From the NCBI GenBank assembly GCA_903898975.1, contig CAIUHT010000749.1, forward strand, positions 1 through 6,938: 6,938 bases of DNA. Reading direction: 5' to 3'. This document shows, one piece after another, positions 1-6,020 of this stretch; positions within the stretch are counted from its first letter, which is position 1; the number at the start of each line of letters is the position of its first letter. The notes under the pieces are model-generated. The model did not search any database and was not told the origin of the DNA. It was given only the letters and a program-made list of their open reading frames with translations. The stretch comes from an uncultured Planctomycetaceae bacterium (GTDB taxonomy: Bacteria > Planctomycetota > Planctomycetia > Planctomycetales > Planctomycetaceae). The position numbers and the translations under genes are program-made.

Positions 1-356
1 GAGGTCCCCTCGGCGAACAGGTGAATGTCGATGTCGGACCCCTGGCGGATATGGCCCGTCCAGACGCTGCCAATCAGCCTGGGGCGATACTCGCGGAGCA
101 GCCGCATCATCCGCAGAGCCTCCAGCCGCATCGATCGCAGCCGGTCTGTCCGGGCCTCGCCCTCGAACATCCGGGCCAACTGCTGGACCTGCTCGCGGAT
201 TTCGGCGTTGCTGGGGAGTTCCGATTCCTTGACCCAGTCTCGGCAGACTTTGCGGGCCGCGCGGATCTTCGCCCGCTTGTACTCGGTTTCGTGCCGGGCA
301 TACATCAGCCGGGCCGCCTCAAAGGCGATCTGCCGTCGCAACTTGTCGCTACCCAT
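1..356 (-). CDS. Nucleotidyltransferase-domain protein, N-terminal part (3' end outside window)
   Basis: The minus frame is open from an ATG at 354-356 to the left edge, giving 118 codons without a stop. The first ~75 residues are highly charged and helical (MGSDKLRRQIAFEAARLMYA at the start, then many Arg/Lys/Glu). They are followed by YRPRLIGSVWTG (90-101) and GSDIDIHLF (106-114). G96-S97, a ten-residue gap and D108-I-D110 match the hG[G/S]-x(9-13)-D-h-D signature of the nucleotidyltransferase (pol-beta/MNT) fold, in which the two Asp bind metal. The rest of the catalytic domain, and possibly an HD or accessory domain, lies beyond the window, so substrate and subgroup cannot be told. Proteins with this helical leader followed by the motif are, as I recall, common in Planctomycetes. 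No Shine-Dalgarno is visible before the ATG. The gene diverges from coaX across a 166-base gap. Confidence 0.8.
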   Translation of the reverse strand, partial: MGSDKLRRQIAFEAARLMYARHETEYKRAKIRAARKVCRDWVKESELPSNAEIREQVQQLARMFEGEARTDRLRSMRLEALRMMRLLREYRPRLIGSVWTGHIRQGSDIDIHLFAEGT

Positions 357-522
357 GAACGCACAACGCGCCTGTCGGCGCGGAATGGACGGATTGGAGC
401 GGTTGAACCGTAAATTCAGTCTACGCAGTGCCGTGCGGAAGCTCAATCGGGGTGTTGCGGAGTCCCTGGGGAGAGGTGGTTGGCCAGTTGCGTCCCCGGC
501 GGGGCGGGTTCACAATGTCGGC

Positions 523-1329
523 ATGTCACCTGACTTGTTGCTGACGGTCGATGTGGGGAATACCCGGGCGAAATTGGGGCTGTTTGACCGGGCTGCGTGG
601 CAGCGCGAGACGCCGCTCCCCAAGTGTCTCGCCACCCAGGCCCTGCCCCTCGCCCAGCCGTTTGATCTGAAGGGGGTCGCCGAGCAATTGGCGAAAGCCC
701 ACGGCTCGGTCGCGCAGACAGTGGTGGCGGGGGTCAATCCACCGGGCATCGACCGACTGCTGGCGGGCTGGCCCCCGGCATGGCCGAAACCCCGCCGGCT
801 CACGTCGCACGCCCAAGTCCCGCTGGTGGTCGATGTGGAAACTCCCGAGCGGGTCGGCATCGACCGGCTGCTGGGTGCGGTTGCGGGCAATCGCCTGCGG
901 CGGGCGGGGCAGGGGGCCATTGTTGTCGACTCGGGGACCGCGACCACGGTCAACCTGATCAATGAACTGGGGGCCTTCGCGGGGGGAGCGATTCTTCCAG
1001 GACTGGCGTTGGGTGGCCTCGCGCTGCACCACTACACCGCCATGCTGCCTCACGTTCCGGCGACCGAACTCCGCGAGGCGGGAGTCGCCGCCGTCGGCCG
1101 AAACACCTGGGATGCCATCCGCAGCGGTGTGCTCTACGGGCAGGTGGGAGCGATTCGTGAACTGACGGGGCGCATGGCCGCCGAATTGTCCCCCTCGGCC
1201 AGTCCTCCCTTGTGCCTGATCACGGGCGGGGCCGGGGGGCTGCTCGCCCGCCATCTCGGACCAACCTACCACTTCGAACCCCACCTCCCGCTACTCGGAA
1301 TGGCCATCACTCTGTGGGAGGCCGCGTAA
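523..1329 (+). CDS. coaX: Type III pantothenate kinase
   Basis: Phosphorylates pantothenate to 4'-phosphopantothenate with ATP, the first committed step of coenzyme A synthesis, in the cytosol. The 268-residue product is close to the usual ~255. Visible motifs are the N-terminal phosphate-binding loop DVGNTR (10-15), GIDR (112-115), where D114 aligns with the catalytic Asp of the family, DSGTATT (136-142) in the second actin-like (ASKHA) half, GRNTWDAI preceding the C-terminal helix region, and TGGAGG (234-239) near the adenine site. The type III class is characterised by a monovalent-cation requirement and insensitivity to CoA feedback (family knowledge). The frame stays open upstream to about position 25, but that part lies opposite the nucleotidyltransferase gene and has no kinase similarity, so I start at ATG 523, nine residues before the first motif. 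No strong Shine-Dalgarno precedes it. No birA gene, a frequent coaX neighbour, is seen here. Confidence 0.93.
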   Translation: MSPDLLLTVDVGNTRAKLGLFDRAAWQRETPLPKCLATQALPLAQPFDLKGVAEQLAKAHGSVAQTVVAGVNPPGIDRLLAGWPPAWPKPRRLTSHAQVPLVVDVETPERVGIDRLLGAVAGNRLRRAGQGAIVVDSGTATTVNLINELGAFAGGAILPGLALGGLALHHYTAMLPHVPATELREAGVAAVGRNTWDAIRSGVLYGQVGAIRELTGRMAAELSPSASPPLCLITGGAGGLLARHLGPTYHFEPHLPLLGMAITLWEAA

Positions 1330-1695
1330 CGGGCCGGAGCAGCGGCCACGCGCGATCCCGAGGCGGGCGAACGCAGCCGGGCCACCAGCCAGCATTCAGG
1401 CCCCCCGAACTGCTCCTCGTGAAGGCCGGGACTGCTGCTTCATCCATCGCGGAGCAGCGAGCCAAATCCTGGTCGCCCGGCACAGTCTGGCCTGCACTTC
1501 AGGCCAACAGCCGTGCGGCGGTGCGGCGATTGCAGCGATTGTTCGCCCGAGGTCGAGCTGCCAGGGTGGAGCGGTCGGCCAAGGTTCTCGTCCTGGTCAT
1601 GCGTGTGATTGTCGCGGCCCGCCTGAGTTCCTGTTCCGGTTCCGTTCTCGTTCCTGTTCTCCGCGTCTCACCCCGTCTCATCAGGAGTCGTCAGC
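1330..1695. other. Intergenic region between coaX and the NHL gene
   Basis: No credible gene was found. The plus frame open across much of this gap is Arg/Ser/Pro-rich and overlaps the coaX 3' end in another frame, so it looks like a high-GC artefact. Two structures stand out. One is a perfect 7-bp inverted repeat with a 5-base loop (tggcctg/caggcca, 1488-1506), lacking a T-run. The other is a pyrimidine-rich stretch at about 1627-1680 holding two copies of gttcctgttc (1627-1636, 1650-1659) and two of cgtctca (1664-1670, 1674-1680), just upstream of the next ribosome binding site. No convincing -35/-10 pair was recognised. Confidence 0.6.
1683..1687 (+). promoter_or_regulatory. Ribosome binding site of the NHL-repeat gene
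   Basis: AGGAG lies eight bases before ATG 1696. It is the only clear Shine-Dalgarno in the window and fixes the start of the NHL-repeat gene. Confidence 0.75.
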
Positions 1696-2682
1696 ATGTC
1701 GGTCATTGTGGGTGAAGGGGAGTTTCGGTTTCGTGTGGTCGAGAACTGGGCCCAACTGCCGGCTGGCTGGTCTTTCGGAGAAGTCGCCGCCGTCGCGGTT
1801 GATTCACGAGACCGCGTCTATGTCTTCAGCCGCTGTGAACATCCCGTCTGTGTGTTCGAGCCCGACGGGCGGTTCATCACCGCCTGGGGCGAGGGCGTGC
1901 TGACTCACGCCCACGGGCTCACCATCGCGCCGGACGACACCGTGTGGTGCACCGATGACTGGAACCACTCCGTCCGGCAATTCAGCCCCCGCGGAGAGTT
2001 GCTCTGCACGCTGGGGACTCCGGGCCAACCCTCAGACACGGGCATCCAGGGACTCGACTACCGGACCATTCGCCAGCCGGGTGGGCCATTCAACCTGCCC
2101 ACCAACCTGGCGGTCGCTCCGGGGGGAGATCTCTTTGTTTCCGATGGCTACGGGAATTGCCGCGTGCACCACTTCGATCCCTCGGGACGCTGGCTCGCCT
2201 CGTGGGGCGAACCGGGGACCCGCCCGGGAGAATTCCAACTTCCGCACGGGATTGCGATCGATGCGGAGGGAGTGGTCTACGTCGCCGACCGCGAGAACAG
2301 CCGGGTGCAGCATCTGACCCCCCAAGGCCAACCGCTGGGCGGATGGGACCAGACCTGCCGGCCGATGCAGGTCCGGTTCGATCGGCAGGGACTGGCGTGG
2401 GTTTGTGAACTGGGGCTGCGGGCGGGACGGTTCCCCTGGTTCGAGGTTCCGGCCAATCCGCCGGGGGCACTGGTCAAGGCCTTCGATGCGAGCGGTCGAA
2501 TTGTCGCGGAGTTGGGTGCCGGCGACGACCCGTGCGCCCCGGGACAGTTCTTCGCACCGCACGACCTCTGCCTCGATTCCCGAGGAAATCTCTACGTGGG
2601 AGAGGTGGTCCTGTCGGCCGGGGGGAACCGTGGCCTGGTCGACCCGTCGTGCCACTGCCTGCAGAAATTCGAGCGGATTTAA
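1696..2682 (+). CDS. NHL-repeat beta-propeller, peptidyl-alpha-hydroxyglycine alpha-amidating lyase (PAL)-like
   Basis: 328 residues, about the size of an isolated PAL catalytic core. NHL-type blades recur through the chain, for example VAVDSRDRVYVF (33-44), LTIAPDDTVWCTD (75-87), LAVAPGGDLFVSDGYGNCRV (138-157), IAIDAEGVVYVADRENSRV (186-204) and LCLDSRGNLYVGE (291-303). Compared from memory with rat PAL, three zinc histidines have counterparts: H73 (HAHGL), H184 (LPHGI) and H289 (APHD), matching H585, H690 and H786. Y152 in SDGYGN matches Y654, R199 in ADREN matches R706, and R46 in FSR may match R533. PAL cleaves peptidyl-alpha-hydroxyglycine to an amidated peptide and glyoxylate. The true bacterial substrate is unknown and no hydroxylating (PHM) partner is in the window. 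There is no signal peptide or membrane segment, so it is probably cytosolic, unlike the secretory-pathway animal enzyme. The start is fixed by AGGAG at 1683. Fold is certain; lyase activity is inferred. Confidence 0.85.
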   Translation: MSVIVGEGEFRFRVVENWAQLPAGWSFGEVAAVAVDSRDRVYVFSRCEHPVCVFEPDGRFITAWGEGVLTHAHGLTIAPDDTVWCTDDWNHSVRQFSPRGELLCTLGTPGQPSDTGIQGLDYRTIRQPGGPFNLPTNLAVAPGGDLFVSDGYGNCRVHHFDPSGRWLASWGEPGTRPGEFQLPHGIAIDAEGVVYVADRENSRVQHLTPQGQPLGGWDQTCRPMQVRFDRQGLAWVCELGLRAGRFPWFEVPANPPGALVKAFDASGRIVAELGAGDDPCAPGQFFAPHDLCLDSRGNLYVGEVVLSAGGNRGLVDPSCHCLQKFERI

Positions 2683-2718
2683 GTCGAATTCGGCTGTATG
2701 GGCCCACACGCCTCGACG

Positions 2719-2735
2719 GGCCGCCTCATGCGGCC
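2719..2735 (+). terminator. Possible weak hairpin terminator after the NHL gene
   Basis: Perfect 6-bp GC stem ggccgc/gcggcc with the 5-base loop ctcat, 37 bases after the stop codon at 2680-2682. There is no following T-run, so it is not a classical intrinsic terminator. It could equally be a processing stem or chance in GC-rich DNA. Confidence 0.25.
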
Positions 2736-2743
2736 AGGACTGT

Positions 2744-2801
2744 CAGTCATAACCGCTCCGCAGTCACAACCGCTCCACAGTCACAACCGCTCCGCAGTCA
2801 C
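2744..2801. repeat. 17-bp tandem repeat, three copies plus a partial fourth
   Basis: The unit cagtcacaaccgctccg occurs at 2744-2760 (one change, t for c), 2761-2777 (one change, final a for g) and 2778-2794 (exact). It is followed by cagtcac (2795-2801), after which the match degrades through a one-base insertion (ccaaccgg). A 17-bp period is not a multiple of three and the array is outside any gene. The near-identity of the copies suggests recent slippage expansion. Confidence 0.9.
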
Positions 2802-2842
2802 CAACCGGCAACGTCGGGCCGACAAGGACCGGCCGCGCTCAT

Positions 2843-2872
2843 TCGTGCCGCGAACGGTCGTGCCGCGAACGG
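2843..2872. repeat. 15-bp tandem duplication
   Basis: The unit tcgtgccgcgaacgg is present twice in perfect head-to-tail copies (2843-2857 and 2858-2872), followed by tcg of a third. It lies about 40 bases beyond the 17-bp array and is unrelated to it in sequence. Confidence 0.9.
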
Positions 2873-3138
2873 TCGCCGTCAGGGCAACCCATGACCGCAG
2901 CGACTGGTGCCGGGTGGCCACCGTTGGTTGCGCGGAAGTCATGTTGGAGGGGACACGTCCGGCCATCATCCGGCAACCCCAGCCGCACTCTCGGCCACGG
3001 AACTGGCGAACAGACACCACTGGCGGCGTTTCACAGCAAGCAGTTGGCCCCGAGAGGCCGACCGGATGACGCCGCGTGGCCGGAATGTGCGCCAAGAAAC
3101 CTGGTCGGGGAGAGAAACGCGGGCCGAGGTCGGCGGGC

Positions 3139-4359
3139 TTACGCCGCCTTGTGATGCTGGCGGGCGAGGTCGCGGAGCACTTCGCTGACGACGGCGGCCC
3201 CTTCGTCGACCTGTGCCTCGGTGATGTTGAGGGCGGGCAGCAGGCGGATCACGGTGTTGTGCGTGCAGTTGATCAGCACGCCCCGCTGCATCGCCATCCC
3301 GACCGCCGGGGTCCCCGGGATCGTCAGGTCGATGCCAATCATCATCCCCCGCACCCGCACCTCGCGGATGATCGGCAGTTCCCGCTTCAGTTTCTCGAAG
3401 TGCGTGCGGAACCGCGCCGATTGACGTTCGACGTTCTCCAGGATCCGATCCTGCAGGATCGTTTCGATGGTCGCCAGCCCGGCGGTCATCGCCAGCGGAT
3501 TGCCCCCAAACGTGCTGGAGTGCTTCCCGGGCTTCAGGCTCTTCGAGACTTCGTTGGTGGCGATGATCGCCCCGCACGGCACTCCCCCCGCCAGCCCCTT
3601 GGCCAGCGTCAGGATGTCGGGTTGCACGTTCCACTGCTGATAGCCAAACCACGTTCCCAGCCGGGCCATCCCCGTCTGCACTTCGTCGAAAATCAGCAGG
3701 GCGCCGGTGTCGTCGGCGATTTTTCGCAGCCCCGCCAGGAAGTCGGCGTGGGGAATGTTCACGCCCCCTTCGCCCTGCACTGGTTCAATCAGGATTCCGG
3801 CGGTCTCGTGCGTGCACAGTTTCCGCACCGCGTCGAGGTCGTTCCGCGGGGCGTAGTCGAACCCGGGAACCAGCGGGCCGATTCCCTCATGATACTTCGG
3901 CTGCGCGGTCGCGGTCACCGCGGCATAGGTCCGGCCATGAAAACTGTCTTCAAAGCTGATGATGCGGAACCGCCCCGACGCCGAGCCATGCAGGCGCGCC
4001 AGCTTGATCGCCCCCTCGTTCGCCTCGGTCCCGCTGTTGCAGAAGAACGCCTTGCCAAAGCTGCGGGTGCAGAGAGCCTCGGCAAACTCACCCTGCGCCT
4101 CGGTGTACCAGGTGTTGGGGACGTGGATGAGATGCTTGAGCTGATCCTGGACCCGCCGCACAAGGTGCGGGGGCGAATAGCCCAGGATGTTGCAGCCCCA
4201 GCCGGGGAAGAGGTCAAGATAGCGGTTTCCCTCGGCGTCCCAGATGTACGACCCTTCCCCCTGCACCAGGCAGATGGGGTAGCGGGTGTAATTGGGGATC
4301 ACGTACTTGTCGAACAGGTCGATGGTGGCGTGACTGGAGCGTTGGGCGTTGGGATGCAT
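3139..4359 (-). CDS. argD: Acetylornithine aminotransferase
   Basis: PLP-dependent class III (fold type I) transaminase that converts N-acetylglutamate semialdehyde to N-acetylornithine with glutamate as amino donor. Many ArgD enzymes also serve as succinyldiaminopimelate transaminase in lysine synthesis. The 406-residue product is of normal length. Landmarks: SGTEAN (109-114) binding the cofactor phosphate, SFHGRT (139-144) stacking on the ring, EPVQGEGGV (192-200), IFDEVQTG (223-230) with D225 contacting the pyridine nitrogen, TLAKGLAGG (251-259) with Schiff-base K254, STFGGNPLA (282-290), and IRLLPALNI (371-379) with R372 a likely substrate-carboxylate ligand. The start is ATG 4357-4359. 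The frame remains open upstream to 4608, but that extension is Cys/Pro/Ser-rich and unlike the family. No clear Shine-Dalgarno. It lies downstream of argB on the same strand, which supports the arginine role over ornithine or GABA transaminase. Confidence 0.93.
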   Translation of the reverse strand: MHPNAQRSSHATIDLFDKYVIPNYTRYPICLVQGEGSYIWDAEGNRYLDLFPGWGCNILGYSPPHLVRRVQDQLKHLIHVPNTWYTEAQGEFAEALCTRSFGKAFFCNSGTEANEGAIKLARLHGSASGRFRIISFEDSFHGRTYAAVTATAQPKYHEGIGPLVPGFDYAPRNDLDAVRKLCTHETAGILIEPVQGEGGVNIPHADFLAGLRKIADDTGALLIFDEVQTGMARLGTWFGYQQWNVQPDILTLAKGLAGGVPCGAIIATNEVSKSLKPGKHSSTFGGNPLAMTAGLATIETILQDRILENVERQSARFRTHFEKLKRELPIIREVRVRGMMIGIDLTIPGTPAVGMAMQRGVLINCTHNTVIRLLPALNITEAQVDEGAAVVSEVLRDLARQHHKAA

Positions 4360-4391
4360 GCAAAACGGGAGTGGGTCAAGAGCCAGGATCG

Positions 4392-4460
4392 CGCGGGCAG
4401 GCCCCCCGCGACATGAAAAAACGCGAACTTGACTGTCCCGGCAACAGGACCACCGGGACA
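4392..4460 (-). promoter_or_regulatory. Two hairpins flanking a T-tract in the argD leader (possible attenuator)
   Basis: On the minus strand an 8-bp perfect stem tgtcccgg/ccgggaca (4434-4460, 11-base loop) is followed 12 bases later by T6 (4416-4421), then a 6-bp GC stem cgcggg/cccgcg (4392-4410, 7-base loop). The argD start codon follows 32 bases further on. The gap between first stem and T-tract is too long for a standard terminator. Inference only: a leader structure acting on argD. No arginine-rich leader peptide or known riboswitch was recognised. Confidence 0.3.
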
Positions 4461-4691
4461 AAAGCGGCCGACTGGGGAGTGTAGCACGAGGAAAAGTCGC
4501 TGGGCAGGTTGGTCCCCCAGGGGAACAACTCTCCGCTTGGGGCACTCCTCCCGCGAGACACGACTGGGGAACTCCCGCTGAGACCGCCACCGAGGTCCCA
4601 AGGTTCACCGCGACCCCGAAAGTGGCTGATTTGAACGATTTGGGGCTGGGCGGCTGTCAAAAACGCTCGTTCGCCGTCAACTGTCAGCCCT

Positions 4692-4738
4692 GTTGGCCGG
4701 GGCCCGCGTTTGGTCGCGAACCAGTCCCCAGGGCCAAC
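4692..4738 (-). other. Long bulged stem-loop downstream of argB
   Basis: gttggcc (4692-4698) pairs with ggccaac (4732-4738), and gggg (4699-4702) pairs with cccc (4726-4729) across a 2-base bulge. A small inner stem tggt/acca (4711-4714, 4720-4723) sits in the loop. It begins 72 bases after the argB stop codon and has no T-run. It could be a rho-independent-like or RNA-stabilising 3' structure for argB, or incidental folding of GC-rich sequence. Confidence 0.35.
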
Positions 4739-4810
4739 TGATGGCGGAATGGCAGGATTCTGACAGCGGAACGAGTTCCAAGCCGGTCAGCGGGTCGCCT
4801 GCCGCGAGCT

Positions 4811-5695
4811 TCAGGCGACGATTTCCGTCCCGATGCCCTGGTCCGAGAAGATTTCGAGCAGCAGCGAGTGCGGCATCCGCCCGTCGATGACGTGCACCTT
4901 CGAGACCCCGGCTTTCAGGGCATCGAGAGCCGCCTCGACCTTCGGGACCATCCCCGAGTCGATCGTGCCATCGGCGATCAGGTCGCGGCACTGTTTCTCG
5001 GTGAGGTGCGACAGCAGGGTCGAGGGATCATGCCGGTCGCGGTAGATGCCCGAGACATCGCTCAGAAAGATCAGCTTTTCCGCGTCGAGCCGCCGGGCGA
5101 CCGCAGCGGCGGCGGTGTCGGCGTTGACGTTGTATCGCTGTCCCGCCCAGTCCACGGCAACTGAGGGGATGACGGGAATGCGACCGGCGTCAATCGTCTT
5201 CAGCAGCACCTCGGTCTTGACCTCGACCACCTGGCCGACGAATCCGAGGTCAAGCGGAATTCCCCCCTCGTCGGGGAGCAGCAGTTTTTCGGCCAGCAGC
5301 ACATTTTCGGTCAAGTAGCTGAGCCCGACCGCCTGTCCCCCCGCGTCATTGATCTGGCGGACCAGGTCGCCACAGATTTCGCCCGCCAGCACCTGGGTGA
5401 CAATCTCGAGCGTTTCAGGATCGGTGTACCGCCGACCTTGAACAAAACGGGGTTGAATCCCCGATTTTTTCATCGCCGCCGAGATCGCCTTTCCCCCGCC
5501 ATGGATGAGCACCAGCCGCAGGCCCACGCTCTCCATGAACACCACGTCCTTGAGCAGGCTGGCGACGACCTGGGGATCCTCAAGGGCCGAGCCCCCCAGC
5601 TTGATCACGACCAGCCGGTCTCGAAACCGGCGAATCCAGCGGGTGGCTTCGATGAGGACCTGGGCCTTCTGCGAGGCTTCTGAGACGTTGACCAC
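4811..5695 (-). CDS. argB: Acetylglutamate kinase
   Basis: Phosphorylates N-acetylglutamate with ATP, the second step and usual control point of arginine synthesis. Amino acid kinase fold, 294 residues from the GTG at 5693-5695. Motifs: KLGGSAL (32-38) and HGGGK (65-69) for ATP and phosphate handling, GRRYTD (87-92) with an Arg for the substrate carboxylate, NVNADTAA (189-196) with N189 and D193 in the active site, SDVSGIY (212-218), and GMVPKV (248-253) with K252 stabilising the transition state. The N-terminal helix (about 8-27, QVLIEATRWIRRFRD) and the C-terminal IDGRMPHSLLLEIF...GIGT are signatures of hexameric, arginine-inhibited enzymes. The start is a judgement: the frame runs upstream to a TTG at 5806, but that extension is low-complexity, and GTG 5695 gives the family's usual N-terminus. 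No Shine-Dalgarno is visible. Confidence 0.92.
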   Translation of the reverse strand: MVNVSEASQKAQVLIEATRWIRRFRDRLVVIKLGGSALEDPQVVASLLKDVVFMESVGLRLVLIHGGGKAISAAMKKSGIQPRFVQGRRYTDPETLEIVTQVLAGEICGDLVRQINDAGGQAVGLSYLTENVLLAEKLLLPDEGGIPLDLGFVGQVVEVKTEVLLKTIDAGRIPVIPSVAVDWAGQRYNVNADTAAAAVARRLDAEKLIFLSDVSGIYRDRHDPSTLLSHLTEKQCRDLIADGTIDSGMVPKVEAALDALKAGVSKVHVIDGRMPHSLLLEIFSDQGIGTEIVA

Positions 5696-5744
5696 GGGGA
5701 GCGACCGATCTTGACGAAGGAATGGGGTGTACCACGCGGCGGCG

Positions 5745-5750
5745 ATTTTA
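5745..5750 (-). promoter_or_regulatory. argB: Possible -10 box of argB
   Basis: TAAAAT on the minus strand (atttta on the plus strand) is one of few AT-rich hexamers here. It would place transcription start roughly 40 bases before the GTG start. The hexamer 17 bases further upstream (ATTTCG) is a poor match to TTGACA, so the assignment is tentative. Confidence 0.25.
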
Positions 5751-5773
5751 TGCGGGGATTCCCTGCTCGAAAT

Positions 5774-5798
5774 GGGGGGGGCGCGGGGGCGGAGGAGG
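5774..5798 (+). repeat. G-rich tract upstream of argB
   Basis: Runs of eight G (5774-5781) and five G (5785-5789) are followed by three GG doublets (5791-5798). The tract lies about 80 bases before the argB start, with the G-rich strand opposite the coding strand. A two-tetrad or bulged G-quadruplex is conceivable. It may simply be a homopurine accident. Confidence 0.4.
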
Positions 5799-6020
5799 TG
5801 GTGCAACCGGCATTGCGGTCAGGGGCCGAATGAGGGGGGCGAGTGGCAGAACGTGCAGTCGTGTTACGTTCGCGCCGCGTGACGGCCGGGGTGGTTGGTT
5901 TGCGCCGGTCCCTTCAAAAAGCAGTCACTGCCCGGCCTCCACTTCCCGATACATGGTGCAGACTTGTTGAAGACAGGTTCCTGCCCCTCCTGAAACCCCA
6001 CCCCGAGGACTGGCGTCAAC

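Larger units (their letters stand above)
2683..3138. other. Convergent intergenic region between the NHL gene and argD
   Basis: This gap separates the 3' ends of two convergent genes. Open frames on both strands are Arg/Pro/Ser-rich with no recognisable motif, and I regard none as a gene. It contains a hairpin soon after the NHL stop codon, and two short tandem repeats (listed separately). From about 2880 to 3138 I see nothing further, and no canonical hairpin-plus-T-run terminator for either gene. Confidence 0.6.
4360..4810 (-). other. argB-argD spacer with several inverted repeats
   Basis: The spacer is unusually long for two genes of one pathway on the same strand. I find no credible gene in it on either strand. 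Read along the argB-argD direction it contains a 7-bp stem overlapping the argB stop (aggcgac at 4813-4819 with gtcgcct at 4794-4800), a larger bulged stem-loop (4692-4738), TTGACG and TTGACA hexamers (4675-4680, 4655-4660) without well-spaced -10 boxes, and two hairpins flanking a T6 tract (4392-4460) before argD. This arrangement could mean that argD has its own promoter and leader, or that the argB transcript is terminated or processed here. Confidence 0.5.
5696..6020. other. Divergent intergenic region between argB and the 6021 gene
   Basis: This region should carry promoters for both divergent genes. On the argB side it has a TAAAAT hexamer and a G-rich tract (listed separately). On the other side I see no convincing -35/-10 pair. 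An in-frame TGA at 5991-5993 limits the 6021 gene. The plus frames here are short and Arg/Gly-rich, and no small gene was supported. Confidence 0.5.

Noticed and set aside
25..522. Long in-frame N-terminal extension of coaX
   Set aside because: It lies opposite the nucleotidyltransferase gene, is Arg/Ser-rich, and has no kinase similarity; the family N-terminus fits ATG 523.
515..544. Nine-codon upstream ORF overlapping the coaX start out of frame
   Set aside because: Too short, no ribosome binding site, and easily due to chance.
1212..1715. 167-codon plus-strand frame spanning the end of coaX and the following gap
   Set aside because: Overlaps two well-supported genes, Arg/Ser/Pro-rich composition, no motif.
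3076..4416. 446-codon plus-strand frame opposite argD
   Set aside because: Antisense shadow of argD; the minus strand encodes every class III transaminase motif.
4360..4608. 83-residue N-terminal extension of argD
   Set aside because: Cys/Pro/Ser-rich, not like any ArgD; ATG 4359 gives the usual length and N-terminus.
4629..4660. Promoter made of TTGACA (4655-4660) and TCAAAT (4629-4634) for argD
   Set aside because: The 20-base spacing is outside the usual 16-18 range and no better -10 box is present, so not annotated as a promoter.
5696..5806. 37-residue extension of argB from a TTG codon
   Set aside because: Low-complexity start region; a promoter-like hexamer falls inside it, and GTG 5695 gives the family N-terminus.
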